From assembly GCA_024734555.1 (NCBI GenBank), contig JANPWX010000106.1, positions 2,659,683 to 2,723,682 of the forward strand: a stretch of DNA of 64,000 bases. The letters run 5' to 3'. This DNA comes from Trochalopteron elliotii (Eukaryota > Chordata > Aves > Passeriformes > Leiothrichidae). Below are positions 12,098-24,992 of this stretch, one piece after another (position 1 is the stretch's first letter; each line of letters begins with the position of its first letter). The translations under genes and the position numbers were made by a program. The notes under the pieces are model-generated. The model searched no databases, was not told the origin of the DNA, and saw only the letters and a list, made by a program, of their open reading frames with translations.

Positions 12098-15000
12098 CTG
12101 AGATTTGGGAGGAACCGACAATGACATAGTTCTTCAGGATGGTGGAAGGAGGAGATTTCATGGCTGGGTCGTCCATTTCACTTCCTGCTGTCAAAACACA
12201 AGAGGGGGGGAAGGGGTTGTGCAATGCTTCTTTCCTTTTTTTGTGCAGAGTCTACACTGGAATTAATTTGTTGTATTGAACAGAGGATAAATGGTGATGT
12301 TTTGCTCTTGCTGTGAGGTAACTGGTTGAGTAACAAAGTTCAAAATGCTCTTGCTGCACCACTCCAGATCTTTGATCTAGCAAAACAGATGCCTCTCCCA
12401 CTTCCCCTCTTTCTCACAGGATCAGATTCTCCTTTTTCCCAGCCCACCACTGCATTTGTGCTTGCCCACACTGTTGCTCCTAAGCACCAAAGGCTTGGGC
12501 TGTGGTGGCTTTCCAATCCAGCATTTTCTCTGCTGGACTCTGCAGACTGTATTAAAATTTATGCCCTGTGGTTCTGAGTCTGGACAAAATGTACCAGTGT
12601 CTATTAGCTGCTCCTCTGTGAGTGCTGCACAGCCCAGACCTCTGTCTTTCATATGCCCGTGGAGAAAATGCCAAAACCATTATGAGGATAATGTTTGCAT
12701 AACAAAACTTGCCAAATGACATCCAAATGAAAGATAGGGCACTAACAAGAAAACAGAAGTGTTGGGCAATCTGATCTCTTTTTAGCCCCAGATTCAGCTA
12801 TTTTCTATGCAATGTAAACCTAATATCCGAAATTAGAGTTATGCTTTTAAACTGGTTTATACATTTCCTAGCATTGGAGTCCGAAGCACAGTGGACATTT
12901 CCCTGGTTGCAAATTTGGTGGCTTCACACAATATCCCTTAGCATAACTGAACATCTGACCTGAAAAAGATGCTGATTAGTTTTTCTGTTTTGCACTCCTC
13001 TTCCCCTTTCCCTCTCCCCTATATCCCAAGCCCCTGATATATGGAATTGTTTACACCAGCAGCTTGGGCTGGGTAGATAAAGGCAACAACAGCGCCTCAT
13101 CCCAGAGTATTTCTTGTCCCTTGTTGCCACCTAGTGCTTCACACAGGAATTTAAACTGGCACAGCTGGTGCAGCTTTGGCACAAACATGTTTCCACAGGT
13201 AATTTTTCCCTTTTCTTCTCTTATTTTTGAGATAAATCCTTCAATTCACAGCAGAGAAAAACTTCTCAGGCCAGGATTAGCCTGAAATAGTCTTGTAACA
13301 AGGATTTGGTTCCAGTTAGCAGGGTAACTTGCTAGAAAACTGGAGAGAGCAAAAAATACTAACTTCAGCTATTAAATATTTCCTCTCAGCATCCTGCATG
13401 AGGGTTACCAAAAACATGTATTTCCTTAAGTTTTAGAAGAGCTCCTGAAATCATAAGCACTGAAAATCTGAGTGTGGCAACACAAAGCCTGCTCCTTTTT
13501 TGTGTTTGTGGGGTGACGAGGAGATCATCCTTCCGTGAGGAGAACTGCATCCACAATAAAATCTCTCTTTTTCTAAGGAAGGTCTAACATTACTTTTTTT
13601 ATCTCTGGAGGGAGTTTGTGCACATTTGTGTCCTTCCAGCCCAGAACCCTTAGCAATGGCTTTGTTCACTTCTATGCAGACAGGAGACAGGGTTCAAATT
13701 AGCCCAGAACTTACCCTGTCTAAAATCTGGAAAGTCTGAAAGCTCAGGGGCATTGCACCAAGAATCAGAGTGCCTGATGTGCAATGTCTGAGACCCTCCC
13801 CAGCCTGCAGCTCCTCCTGCACTGATCAGGCTCTGCTGAGCAAAGATGGGGTTTGGTACTCAGGGGTGGTTTGAATCTGTGCTACTGTGGAGATGGACAG
13901 AGCACATTTATGATCAATTGCTGTCCACTGAATCATGGCCTGAGGGGATGGACAGAACCACCTCCTGAGCAACTTTATCCTCTGCACAGGGAGGGGGTGT
14001 CTGTTTCCTCAGAGCAAGAACCAGGGTTCAGCTCAAGCCTAAGGCAGGAAAAGAGAAGACTTTGTTTTGTCTTTACACCAGCTTTTTCCTGGAACAGGTC
14101 AAAGGCCAATTTCATCCTCATTGCAGCTTCGGACAATATTGAGAATTTCCTGAGATCACACTTTACTTGTCCTAATGACAGATGTTCAGTGAATAATCTT
14201 GCAAAGTGATGTCTTGGCACCTTGCCCTGTTCCTCCTCTCTCTGATTAATTGGTGCTTGAGTTACTCCTCACTCCTCTGCTGACAGCATCTCTGGAATTG
14301 TTAAAGGGGAAAAAAACTAAACACAAAAGAGCTTTTCAACCTCTTCATCTTCCTTTTCTTTCATAATCGCCCTTTCTCTCCCTCTACACTTTTGTATTTC
14401 CTCTCACTCACTGACGGTATTTGTTTAATTTTAACTTAGCACTGCCCCCACATCCCCACAAAAATAAACATGTATAATCACTACTGGAAAAGGGTCTAGA
14501 GTTACTGGAGTCATTGAAAAATTTGAAAGTTGTTCTTTGTGGAAGATGTGAATGAGAATTAAATACTCAAACTCAAAATATCTCAGATGCTACAGGAAAT
14601 ATTGGGGTTAAGGAGCAAAATATCTGAACTCTAAATGCTCTGAAGTGTTTGGTGGAGGTGTAATCTCTATACCCTGCGTGGGTCAGGTTTCCAAATACAT
14701 CTGATGCCAAGCATGGCCTTCTCCTCAGCTGAGCAAAGGCACGGGGGGCCTGGGGCTGCCTGCTCCTGCTGCAGGTGGAAGGGGAAGCTGGAGCCTCACC
14801 CATAGCACAGGACAGTGAAATAACCTGAACAGCAGCTCCTGAGGAGCCCTAAAATACCATTTTGAATCCAGCTCCCTCTTGAGTTATTGCAGCTTTTAAG
14901 CACAGACAAAGTATGAATTGTTTCCATGGGAAAAAAATACTTGTAATTTTCTTCAAAGAGATTGAAAACCTCTATATTTCCTGTAAGCCCCCGTGGTCAG

Positions 15001-15861
15001 GTCACAGAGCCCCTCTGATGTTTTGTTTCCTTGTGACTTTGAAAACCCTCCTCATTGTGCAGATGATGAGTGTGGATGCAAATCAGGGCTCACATAATGG
15101 CTGTCATTTAAAAGTCTAAATATCCAACAGATCTGACATTTAGATGTCAGGACTTGATTTTCATTTGCAATAAGGCCCTTTTAACTGCTTTTACCATATG
15201 TATAGGCCCTGAAATTGGAACCAGCTAAAACCATTCTCATTTTAGCACCCTTTCTGCAGTGCCAGAATGTTGAGAAATGTAACAACATTGGCAATACATT
15301 AGAAAATCAAGCCCAGGGGAATTGCTTTTGGAAACGTTCAGTGAAGTCTGGCACAGAGGATTGCCAGGTGTATCACTTGTGTGTTCTGTTAACGAGAGCA
15401 GATTTCATAGCTCTAGTTTAGACCTGCCCTAAAGAGCAAACCCTTCAGACAGAAACCTCTGCAGAACCTTTGACCTGAACTAGATTTTGGCTGCTGTCCT
15501 GCTCTCTAGTGGGAGTCCAGGTAATGAAAACATTTAAATCTTCCTTGTGTTTTATGGCATATCAATAGGAGCACGGGATTCAGCAGATGTTTGCAGTTTG
15601 GTTTGATTTGTTTTATGTGTGTTTAGTGCTATAGACTCACAGCAAATAATCCCCTGAGAGCTTCAGATAAATATGTGAAGTACAAAGATCAGTGCATTGT
15701 TATCAGGCAACCAGACATGGTTACTGCTCACTCAGTATAACTGGCCTGATTCTCAGCAGTTTGGGGCTTAAAACCAGACATGAGAAAAGGATTTGATAGT
15801 GCTGTGGAGGTGAACAACACATCAAGGATGGGGAAATCTCTACTGAGCAGTGATGACTGAC
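12098..15861 (-). other. PHACTR3 intron, 3764 nt
   Basis: This intron separates the proline-rich linker exon (16065-15862) from the TPTGSPH exon (12097-11923). I see no repeat family, exon or RNA gene in it. Confidence 0.85.
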
Positions 15862-16065
15862 CTGTTATGCTCTTGGTGATTTTGGAGATTGCCTTAGGTG
15901 GTGGAGCTGGGAGCAATGGAGGGCTGGGAAGCTGTGCTGGGTTTCTTTCTGTCTGCTTTTGGGGGGAATCTGTGGATTCAGGTACAAGTAAGGCTTGTGG
16001 ACTGTCTTCAGATGTTGGCAGGCTGGCATCTTCCAATTCTTCCGTGGGTGCTGAAGGTTTCTTGG
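15862..16065 (-). CDS. PHACTR3: PHACTR3 exon: linker with proline-rich stretch
   Basis: This 204-nt exon has 67 complete codons and is phase 1 at both ends. The acceptor is TTCCCACTAG. The donor is GTCAGT, with an unfavoured C at +3. It reads AKKPSAP at the start, then an Asp/Glu/Ser/Pro-rich segment (TSEDSPQALLVPESTDSP), then QLPSPPLLPAPPPK and a short Lys/Thr segment ISKITKSIT. The proline-rich run has several PxxP cores and could serve as an SH3-type ligand, which is inference only. The QLPSPPLLP string and the following PPPKA match human PHACTR3 at the equivalent site, which fixes the paralogue. Skipping the exon would keep the frame. Confidence 0.94.
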
Positions 16066-19000
16066 CTAGTGGGAAGATAAGTAAAATTAATGGAACATGA
16101 AGTTAATAATGATAGGCCAGGGGACAATGCCAGGAACATTCAGAAAAACTGAACACATGGCACACTGCTAGAAACACTTCTTTTCCACAGTGAAAGGACT
16201 CTGTGAAACAACCAACCAGCCAGGGCAGGTGAAGAATAAAAAGTATGAGGATATTGAGGAACTGTTAGTTTTGATGTTCCTGAGAAAACTGCTGAGCTTT
16301 CTTTACTTCCCTAAAGCCTTTTTCTCCTTTTTTTTAATAATGAGGATAGTAAGGCAAAGCAATTTTTGAGAACTGCAATGAATTTCCTCAGAGCACACAG
16401 CTGTGGTGGCACAATTCCTGGGTGAGTGCTCTTCTGTCTAGGAACACACAGCCAAAGGGCAAAGAATATCCAACCCAGAATATTACCTAAAAACTGACTT
16501 TCCAAGCCCAAAATAGTTGATGTGTGTTTTTATTTTCCCAATGTGATCTTTATCTTATTTAATACATGATTTCAACTTGCTTCCTGAGTCTTCTTTTACT
16601 GTACCTGACTCCAGAGCTGTTGAGCATTTCCTGAGGTTAAAGTTGATAACCAAAAAAACCTGCCACAAAAAAATATTTGCTTGGATCTGAGCAGTTAGAG
16701 TGGAAGGGGGAATTGTTGAAGTTCTTAAGAAAAGAAATCAGTCTCCAAAGCCCTAGTTTGAGCTGGTGAAGCACTGCTCATTTCAGGATTGTCTCTGCAA
16801 GGATGGCAAAAGCACTTAGCTGTGAGTTAGTGCAGGCTGAATCACTGAGCAGTTCATCAAATTGACCAGGCTGTGATGAGGGCACAGGGGAATAGAGGCA
16901 GAAAGGCATGAAGCTGAAGCAGGACACGGGTGGAATTTCAGTGATGAAATCCAAAATTAGCATCCTTGAATTCTGCTCAGATACAGCTGCCCTGGCAGTG
17001 CCCAGATTCACACAGGGCCTCCCTGCTGGGCTTTCACTCTGTTACAATTCCTGATCTCTGCCTTGGCAGGTGTGGGCACCCACAGAGAGCCTTGAGGCTG
17101 ACTCTGATCCCAGCCACAGCCAGGCTCCCTCCAAACTGCATTTCCAGCCACTCTGGGCTCAGCAGTAGCCATGAGGGTTGTTTTTCCTACCCCAGAGGGG
17201 GGAGGCACTCATCCAAATGGGGAGATCAGTGTTTAAATCTCTCCTAAGCACAGAATCATAGAATAGTTTGTGTTGGAAGGGACCTTTAAAGGTATTTAGT
17301 CCAATCCTCTGAAATGAGCAGGGACATCTTCAATCACATCAAATTGCTCAGAGTCCCATCCAACCTGACCTTGAATGTTTCCAGGGATGAAGCATCTACC
17401 ACCTCTCTGGGCAGTGTGTTCCAGTGTTTTACCACCCTCACTGTAAAAAATTCTTCCTTGTATTTAGCCTGAATCTTCTTTCTTTCAATCTAAAAACATT
17501 GCCCCATGTTCTACCACAAAAGGTCCTATCAAAAAGTTTGTCCCCATCTTTTTTATAAGCTCCCTTTAGGTACTGAAAGGCTGCAACAAGATCTCCCTGG
17601 AGCCTTCTTTTCTCCAGGCTGGATGACCCCAGGTCTCTCAGGCTGCCCTCTCAGGAGAGCTGTTCCATCCCTCTGATCCTTTTGGTGGCTCTCTGGACCT
17701 CCAACAGGTCCATGTCTTCCTGTGCTGAGGATCCAGAGCTGGGGTCATGCAGAACATGAGAGAGGTCCAAACTCCTGAGCAGATCCCACTCCTTTTGGCA
17801 CTCTGCATTGTCTGACCAGAGTACCTTTCCCTCCAAACCACTCTAGGGCACCTCCTAAAATCTCACTGCAGAGGCACCCACAGCTGCTGCCTCATGAATC
17901 TTTTCTTGGCTCAGTTTTGTGTCTGGTTGGGAATTCAAACTCTCTGTATTAATGAACATTCAGCAGCCTCGTGCTCAGAGTGTGTGGGGAGGCACCAAGG
18001 CACTCAGGCAGTTGGAAACAATAGCATTGGCACGATAATGGCATTTAATTTGTTGACAAACAGATTAATGAGTGTGCCTAGAAGAGGAGGAATGAGTATT
18101 TATCATTCAAAAGAGACAGGAAAGAATAAATATGCATCATTAACAGGAGTTCTTGTGAAATTTGTCATGACAGGAAAGCTGCTGTATGGGATAGTTATGT
18201 GAATTATAGAAGAAATTTTTTTTTTTTAAATGTACTTCTAGAGAAATGCTTTGTTCCAGGGTGACATCACTTGGGTGTTTGTGCACAGGAAGGGAGGAAG
18301 GGAAAATCAGAGTCACTAATGGGTTACATTACAGAAAGATCAAGAGTAGATGTTGGGAGCTTGAGAGGGAAATCAATCAGACTGGAGTGCATTCCCCTGA
18401 GAGGAGCAAAGCTTTCCCTGGTAGTAGCTCCCCTAGAATCAGTGGCTGTCCCTGGGACAGGAAGGGCTGCTTGGCACAGCAAAGGAGTAGCCACAGTGGG
18501 ACCTCTGCTACAGAGAAGGTGGATCTCAAATGGTCCCAGCCCCAGCCAGACTTTTTTGGTCCTGAACTCCACCCTGCTCTGGGAGTGGTGTCAGGCAGAC
18601 CTGAGTCTTGAGCACACAAACCCATTAACAGATTTCATAGTGCAGAGTGATTATCCTGCTGAAAGTATTCCAAGTGCTCAGCACTAGGCTCCTGCTGGAG
18701 CAGAGAATTATTCATGGAGTGCCACTTGTCAAAATGCCATCTCATTACCAGGTAGAAATCCTCCCATGGGACTGTCCCCAAGCCCACAGGCGAGGTTAGG
18801 TGGGAAAACCTGCCCTCTTTGTGCCCTGGCTGTTCTTTTTCTGTGTATTAACATGAACATGAAGTCTGCAAATTGTGTTTTTTCCTCTTCCCCTCCTTGG
18901 CCTTTATCCCACGTCCTCAGGATGACATAGAACACATTGGGTAAAAAGCAAATCCATTAATTTTGTTTCTAGCTGGTCACTTATTCATACGAATTTCTGG

Positions 19001-20521
19001 AAGACACCCACTGCATTAGGCCTCAATTGAGCCCAAGGGCAAATGTTAGAAAAAACTCAACATTATCATAAACTTAGCAGTACACTCTGACAATTTTGAA
19101 GAGCTTTCTCAACAAATTAATTCCTTCAGGTGCACTCACTAGAGACAGGAATGCTAGGGTGTACAGACAGGGATAAATAAGCACATAAAGACTAGATCAG
19201 CAATCATTATTTTGAAAGCCAGAGGCCACCAATAGGAGAGGCAGAAAGACTTCCTACAAATTGGAGTCTCTCAGACTAGGGAGACAGGAGAATGTAATCC
19301 CACCGTTATTTTTTGTGGAACCTGGGAAAATGTCACCTCAAAAAATGGAGGAAAAGAAATACAGAAGACAGGATGGATTGTTTCAGGGAGACAATAAAAT
19401 GAACTAGGATTAGGGAAAGAGACCTAAGAAATTGGGATGATCTTGAAAGCTTCAATACCTGATTTTGAACACATTGTAAGGTAAATTTTAAATCACACTA
19501 TGAGTTTATGCAGAGCCACAAGGTTAAATACGTGACACCTTATTAGTGGTGTGCTATCTTTCCATGATAGTATGTCCCAATGGTAAGAATTAGAAGTTCA
19601 GAAAGAAATTTCATTAGTGATAAAGAATTAAATGCTTTAGACTAGAGAAAAAAGAAAAGAAATCTGTAATCTGGTCAAGATTTGATCTGGTTGTTGTAAG
19701 AGCAGGGAGATTATTGGGTTTTGCCTTAGATGATGATGATTTCCATTCTGAGGGTGGAAGCAGGCAGGGGTGGGCTTGGAGAAAGCAGCCAGGGGCTGGG
19801 ACCCCTGAGAAAGCAGAGCCTGAAGGAGTGGGACAGAGAAAAAAGGCATCCAGGGCAGATGGAGAAGGTATAAAGATTGACCAGAGGCCAGGAAGATCCA
19901 TAATCACTACATGACAGTCCTCACAAACCAGGCTAAAGCATTATCTCTGCAGCTTTGCATTTCTTGGTTGTCAGGAAGTGAATGGAACCCTCCAGCTGCT
20001 GGGTTGTGCCTGGCTGCTCCAGGCCCCAGGAAGGGCTGTCATGGATGAGCTCACCAGAGCAGAGCTGCATGAAAGGAGCTTGGTTTAGCTGATCCTGGTA
20101 TGGAGCTTCACTGGGGTTTGCAGCATGCTGGGGACAGAGTGATGATATGGACAGTGTGGGCTGTGTATTGACATTGTTCTCCCGTGCCAGGACTAATAAA
20201 TTCAGGCTTGGCACAGAAGTTTAAGAAATTGTTTTAAGAGAAGTTAATTTCATCTGCAGGCATTACTGATACCAAAGGGGCACCACGCCAAGACTGGATC
20301 ATCTCATAATTCAACTAATCCCATCGTGCCAAGCTTTGTACAGTTCCTCAGCTTGGTAGAAGTCTCAAAAATCACTGTTATTAAATACCAATTGCTAACC
20401 TAGTGTGGGGCTGAGCTGAACAAGGTGCTTTGACCCTTTAATGCACTGACATATGCAACTCCTCAGCAGAAATACTTTTGTAACACTCCATAGCGTTTTG
20501 AAAACACTTTATATCCAGTAC
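16066..20521 (-). other. PHACTR3 intron, 4456 nt, with CR1 insertion
   Basis: This intron lies between the two central linker exons and contains the CR1 fragment at about 17250-17775. A GC-richer patch at 18240-18690 is open in two plus-strand frames and partly on the minus strand, but shows no recognisable protein motif. The rest, including 19140-19640, shows nothing I can name. Confidence 0.85.
17250..17775 (-). mobile_element. CR1 LINE, 5'-truncated 3' fragment
   Basis: On the plus strand the element begins with the reversed CR1 tail (AGAATCATAGAATAG), then TTGGAAGGGACCTTTAAAGG. It continues through the familiar CR1 3' region: CCAACCTGACCTTGAATG, CTGGGCAGTGTGTTCCAGTG and TCCAACAGGTCCATGTCTTC. 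The element therefore lies in the minus orientation, the same strand as PHACTR3. CR1 is the dominant LINE of birds and lacks a poly(A) tail, ending instead in a short tandem repeat. The copy is truncated at its 5' side, as most are, and keeps only the end of ORF2 and the 3' UTR. The right boundary is approximate: similarity fades near 17775-17840. Confidence 0.93.
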
Positions 20522-20704
20522 CTGCATCTTCTTTCAGCTCGTCCAGGTGCAGCTCCTCACCAAAGGAGGTCACATTGGTTGTGGCTGCTGCTGTGGTCTC
20601 CTGCTGCTCCTCCTCTGAGGGGAGTGCCTGGCACACGGCTGCCGGAGCCTCGCTCTGCGCCGCCCTCGTGGTGTCGTCACCAGTGCAGGCTTTGCCTTCA
20701 GCAT
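20522..20704 (-). CDS. PHACTR3: PHACTR3 exon: divergent acidic linker, first part
   Basis: This 183-nt exon has 60 complete codons and is phase 1 at both ends. The acceptor is TTGTTGTTTTAG. The donor is GTACTG, weak at +4 and +5. It begins D-A-E-G-K-A-C, matching the DAESK start of the human exon at the same junction. It continues through a low-complexity stretch rich in Ala, Thr, Glu and Gln (EEEQQETTAAATT) and ends in HLDELKEDAG. No domain is expected here: this is the disordered linker between the N-terminal and C-terminal RPEL regions and evolves fast. The 5' half of the exon is GC-rich with several CpGs, unlike the AT-richer flanks. Assignment rests on position, phase, the first residues and the short HLD match near the end, so the exact boundaries are slightly less certain than for the motif exons. 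Confidence 0.88.
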
Positions 20705-23700
20705 CTAAAACAACAAATCACTTCATCTTAGCTAAACCATGAGCAGTGAAAGCTGAGCCTCCCCCCCTGCTATCCTCTCGAGAAGAGAGACTCCCAAAGC
20801 TGCTCATGCTCAGGGGACTGAGGCTTCTCTTAGAGCAGCACCTGATCTCTGTGGTAACCACCTGTAATGCAAATCCTGTGGACACCAGCCCAGCTGGATA
20901 CAAAAACCCACTCAGTTTTCTCAAGGGAACACCTATTTCTGTGGGCATCCAGCTGCCTCAGTAAATGGCCACTGTGCTCTGCAAGCAGCTGCCACATGAG
21001 AAATGAGCAATGGGCAATCAGAAGTCTTTGGGAGAAGACAATTCCTTCCTTGCATGAGCAGAGCCCATGGTGCAGCACATTTCCAGGTTGGTCTGACATG
21101 TCTATGTTGTGTCAGGCTCTGTGCACAACTCGCTGCCACCCAGCAATGCCAGAGGAAGGAAAGGCTGCTCATATTTCCTACCAAGCTGCAGGTTTTTAGC
21201 ACAGTTTTAGTTACTCAGCTTTGAAAAGTGTGTCCTGTGTGATTAAGCTGATCAGAAATTCAAATCCCTCCTCATGCAGACACAGAAACTGCTCCCTTTG
21301 CTTACTCTGAAAGATTTTTGTGCCAGTGATCCCTGCAGCTGTACGTATCTTGATGACTGAAGCTTTTCTAGTATTCTCCTATTCAGGCAAGAGTCCTCAG
21401 AATACAAACTACCCTTTTACTCCCTCAGAATTTACAAGTTCTGCATCACTGTTGCAAACCACAGAAAGCAATCACTTCCCTCCCTGGGCAGCTCTCCATG
21501 CTGATGGATGCTCCTGCTGTCCACCCTTCACCTCCCAGCTTGTATTTCTCAGCTCTGGACACTCCTTTCTGGAAGCTCCTGACAGGGCTGTGTTTTCTTG
21601 CAATGATACCATTACAAGTTCCTTGAACACTGATTTAAAATAGCAAGATTCACAGTTACCTCTTCTTGATGTTATTTGGACAATCTGCAGGGTAATTTCC
21701 TGTGCTTTTGGGTGAGGGTATCAGATTTTGGCCCAGAGATGCTGCGGAAGGGATGCAGTATTTTTGCACACTGAGCTCACTCAGTCTGCCTCATAATCAC
21801 GTTTGGTGAAAAGTTACTGTTCTTAAAATAGCCCTTGCAGTAGCACAGTTGCTATGATACAGGGAAGGGGAGGGGGGAAAAAGTTCATTGCCTACATTTC
21901 AGCTCATTGTGAAGGCAGCCTGTACATAATCATCAGTGTATGAACCACTGCCCGCCTTGTTTGACAGGCAGCCCTTGCCCAGAGCTGTAAGTACAGATAA
22001 ACCTGATCACAAAGGGGAGAAACATCGAGGAGGGAGTTCCCTAAATGTGTTCAAGGTAACTCTGCTCTACACATTCCTCACATCCTCAGGAAAGGCTGCT
22101 GGCAGCTGTGGCACAAGGGTGCTGCAGCCAGAGACAGGGCTCCCTCAGATCGTGGCCTGTGGAAGGGCAGTGACTAATGGAGGGGTGACAGGCAGGAGAT
22201 GTTCCTGCTGGAGGATTCCTGAGACTCACAACAGCCATGTTCTTGGGCAGGAATGATCAGCCTGTGCTTAGATCAAAGTGGGTGTGCTGCTTTGGGTGCC
22301 AGTGGTCCCAACACCGTATTTTGGAGATGGTCTGGGGACAGGACAAAGCACAGACCTTAGATCTACAAGGAAGGAAAACACCAATCCTCAGCATTCCCAG
22401 GTATAACCAGGAGCAGGGCTGTGATTTTGCTGGGAATTAACCCTGCTGTGTGCCAGACCTGCAGCATGTAATTCTCAGGGAATTAGGCTGGTTCCCCAGA
22501 GTGAAGCTGCATTTCAGGAGTTTTCCAGGGGCAGGTTGGCATCTGCCCTGTGTGAGCAGAGCCAGAGAGGAGAGAAGGGGACAGACATGGCCCAGGCCAC
22601 ACAGTGAATGGCAGCCAGGACTGGGGGTAGTGTGAGGAGAAAGGGTGACATGACCTGCCAGGGTGACACATCACGCATGAAAGGACAGTGCAACTCCACC
22701 ATGGGCTGCTCCCAGAGCACTGCAGATTCTGCACCAGCCCTGTGGAGAGTTCAGAGCCACACAGGCCACTGCCAGGGACACTGCCAGGGACACTGCCAAG
22801 GCCACTCCCAGGGCTGCTGCCAGGGCCACTGCCAGGGCAAATGCCAGGGACACTGCCAGGGACACTTCCAGGGCCACTGCCAGGGACACTGCCAGGGACA
22901 CTGCCAGGGCTGCTGCCAGGGACACTGCCAAGGACACTGCCAAGGCCACTGCCAGGGTCACTGCCAGGGACACTGCCAAGGCCACTGCCAGGGACACTGC
23001 CAGGCACTGCTGACAGGCCCTGTGCTGGCTCTGAGCAGCACCTACTGCAAATGCATGAGGCTTCTCAGGCTGCAGCATCATCCCAGCTGGGCTGTTTATG
23101 AAAGTGAGCAGGAATCAACTCCCTGGAAGTGGAGAAGAGCCTGATGGAATAGAGGGATTTGAGGATTTACTGTAGTCTTTTAGCAGAGTGTTGCTGCTTT
23201 GACAATTGCAACCTAACTGCGTGAACAAGGACTTAGCCTTGAAACTGCTGCCACTTCAGCTCAGTCCAAGTAGGGCACTAATCATTTACTGAGAATTATT
23301 TGGGTCAATTTTTTTTATTCCAGTTAATAAGCTGCTTCTACTAATAACCCTAGAGATTCACAACAGTCTGTAAAGAAAAATAACTTGCTGGCAGCTGCAA
23401 TGTCCTTCAGCTGACTGTGATCCATTCTTCCCTTTCTGGACACAGGGAGGCACTGGAAATTTGTGTGATGTTTATAGGAGCTCCAGGCAACTTTCCTGCA
23501 GACAGGTAAGCAGTCTTTGCAACTGTCTAGTTAAAACCACAGCTTGTCCTTGCACCTCACTGGACTATATTTATTTAAATTATTTTAATTTTGTTAAAAT
23601 GATCTGATTTGTTGGCATCACCTTTTCCTCCCAAGCATTCTTTATGCATGCAAGAGGTTTATTGATTCTTCATTATTAGCTCTTAATGTTCTCTACAGAA

Positions 23701-24992
23701 GTTCTATTTTACTGGTTTTTTACAGAGCTGGGGAAATGCATGTCTTCAAATTAATGGATTATAGGGAACTTTCCTGCTCCTAGTGGAGATCATGTATATT
23801 CAGTAATGCTAATAGGGCAACTAATTATCTAGAATTACAAGAGACACAAAGACTTCAATGGACAGGAATTAAAAATGAGCTTTCTAAGAACTTACATTTT
23901 AGAATAAATGGATGGTTTGATAGATTATTTAATATAAAATTTAAAATATATCCAACAGAATAATATTAAAATTGCTTTACTCCCATGGGGAAAAGAAATC
24001 CTGTTTAAGATGCTCTTTTTCTGACTCTTCAGTTGCTCAGTTTCACCCCAGCATGGCATCACTGAGTATTGTCCCAGGGGTTATTTACAGGCATGGCATT
24101 TGTTTTATACAAAAGAAACTCAATTACTACTTTCAAAGAACATAACTTCTATCTGTGAGATTAATCAAACTCAAAAGGCCAGTCCTCTTTCATGACAGCT
24201 CTTTCTGCTATGATGTTTTCAAAGTAAAGATGGATTTGTGGGGTTTATCTCTGTTTTGGTGGAAATGGCAATTGGGATGTTGTCCCTAACATTGGGAGCT
24301 CAGTTAATCTCACAGAACAGACACCCAGATCTGTGTCTCCCTTGAGCATCTGTCAGGGCTTTGGAGCACAAGAACAATGTCCTTTGTGAGTGTTTCTGAC
24401 ACTTTATCATCTTCCCTTCCATGACTTCTGGTTTGTACTCAGGAAAGCTTTAAAATTACTCCATAAATGCTTCACTTTTCCATGGGAATGAAAAGCAGGC
24501 ACACTGGTAACATGTTACATCACAAACTTGGTTTACTGCAAAAACAGCTGAAAACATCAGATTAGGATCATTTGATGGGATTTGGATCCGTAGGTTGTTC
24601 ATGTTGTCTGACTGCATCTGTATGTTGAAGTTTATATTTATCCAGTTTGAGCTGGATTTCTTGGCAGAAGGACTTAGCTGTGTTTAGAGCAATTACATAA
24701 AACATATGTACCAGTTCAGGCTGCACCACGGGTAAACCAAGGGAAGACAGAGCTGCATTCAAGATGGGAGAGCATCAAACACTAAACTACATGGATTGAC
24801 TGCAGCAGGGAGGAGCTTGAAGGACAACAAGCCTTAAATTCAGACACTGAGATTCCTCTCTGTTTGGATTGAAGGTTTTTATCAATTTGCATGTTTATTC
24901 TGCTTTTGTGAATATGTGTTTCCTACTGTCCTGAAAGAGTCTCTGATTAAAAGAAAAAAATTAGGAATTTTTTGAAAATTAGGAATACTTAC
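20705..24992 (-). other. PHACTR3 intron, 4288 nt, with minisatellite
   Basis: This intron lies between the N-terminal RPEL exon and the first linker exon. It holds the 12-bp minisatellite at 22767-23004. The flanks (20960-22700 and 23010-24990) contain no exon or repeat family I recognise. Confidence 0.85.
22767..23004. repeat. 12-bp minisatellite, about 20 units
   Basis: The array has 19 full units and one partial unit with consensus CACTGCCAGGGA. Variants include TGCTGCCAGGGC, AAATGCCAGGGC, CACTTCCAGGGC and several CACTGCCAAGGC or CACTGCCAAGGA units. No unit is inserted out of register. The 12-bp period is a multiple of three and none of the six frames gains a stop inside the array. This explains the long open frames around it (for example 22608-23144 plus, 22483-23007 minus), which are tetrapeptide repeats such as GHCQ, LPGT, VPGS and SLAV. 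I read it as a noncoding intronic tandem repeat, not a gene. Confidence 0.97.

Noticed and set aside
17638..17841. Minus-strand open frames of about 60-67 codons
   Set aside because: They fall in the CR1 fragment and its right flank and are remnants of the element, not a host gene.
18246..18687. Two overlapping plus-strand frames of 121 and 138 codons
   Set aside because: No recognisable motif is present, and the patch is GC-richer and also partly open on the minus strand, as expected from composition alone.
22483..23144. Long open frames on both strands with tetrapeptide repeats
   Set aside because: They are produced by the 12-bp minisatellite, whose period keeps every frame open. No start context, splice sites or non-repeat domain support a gene.
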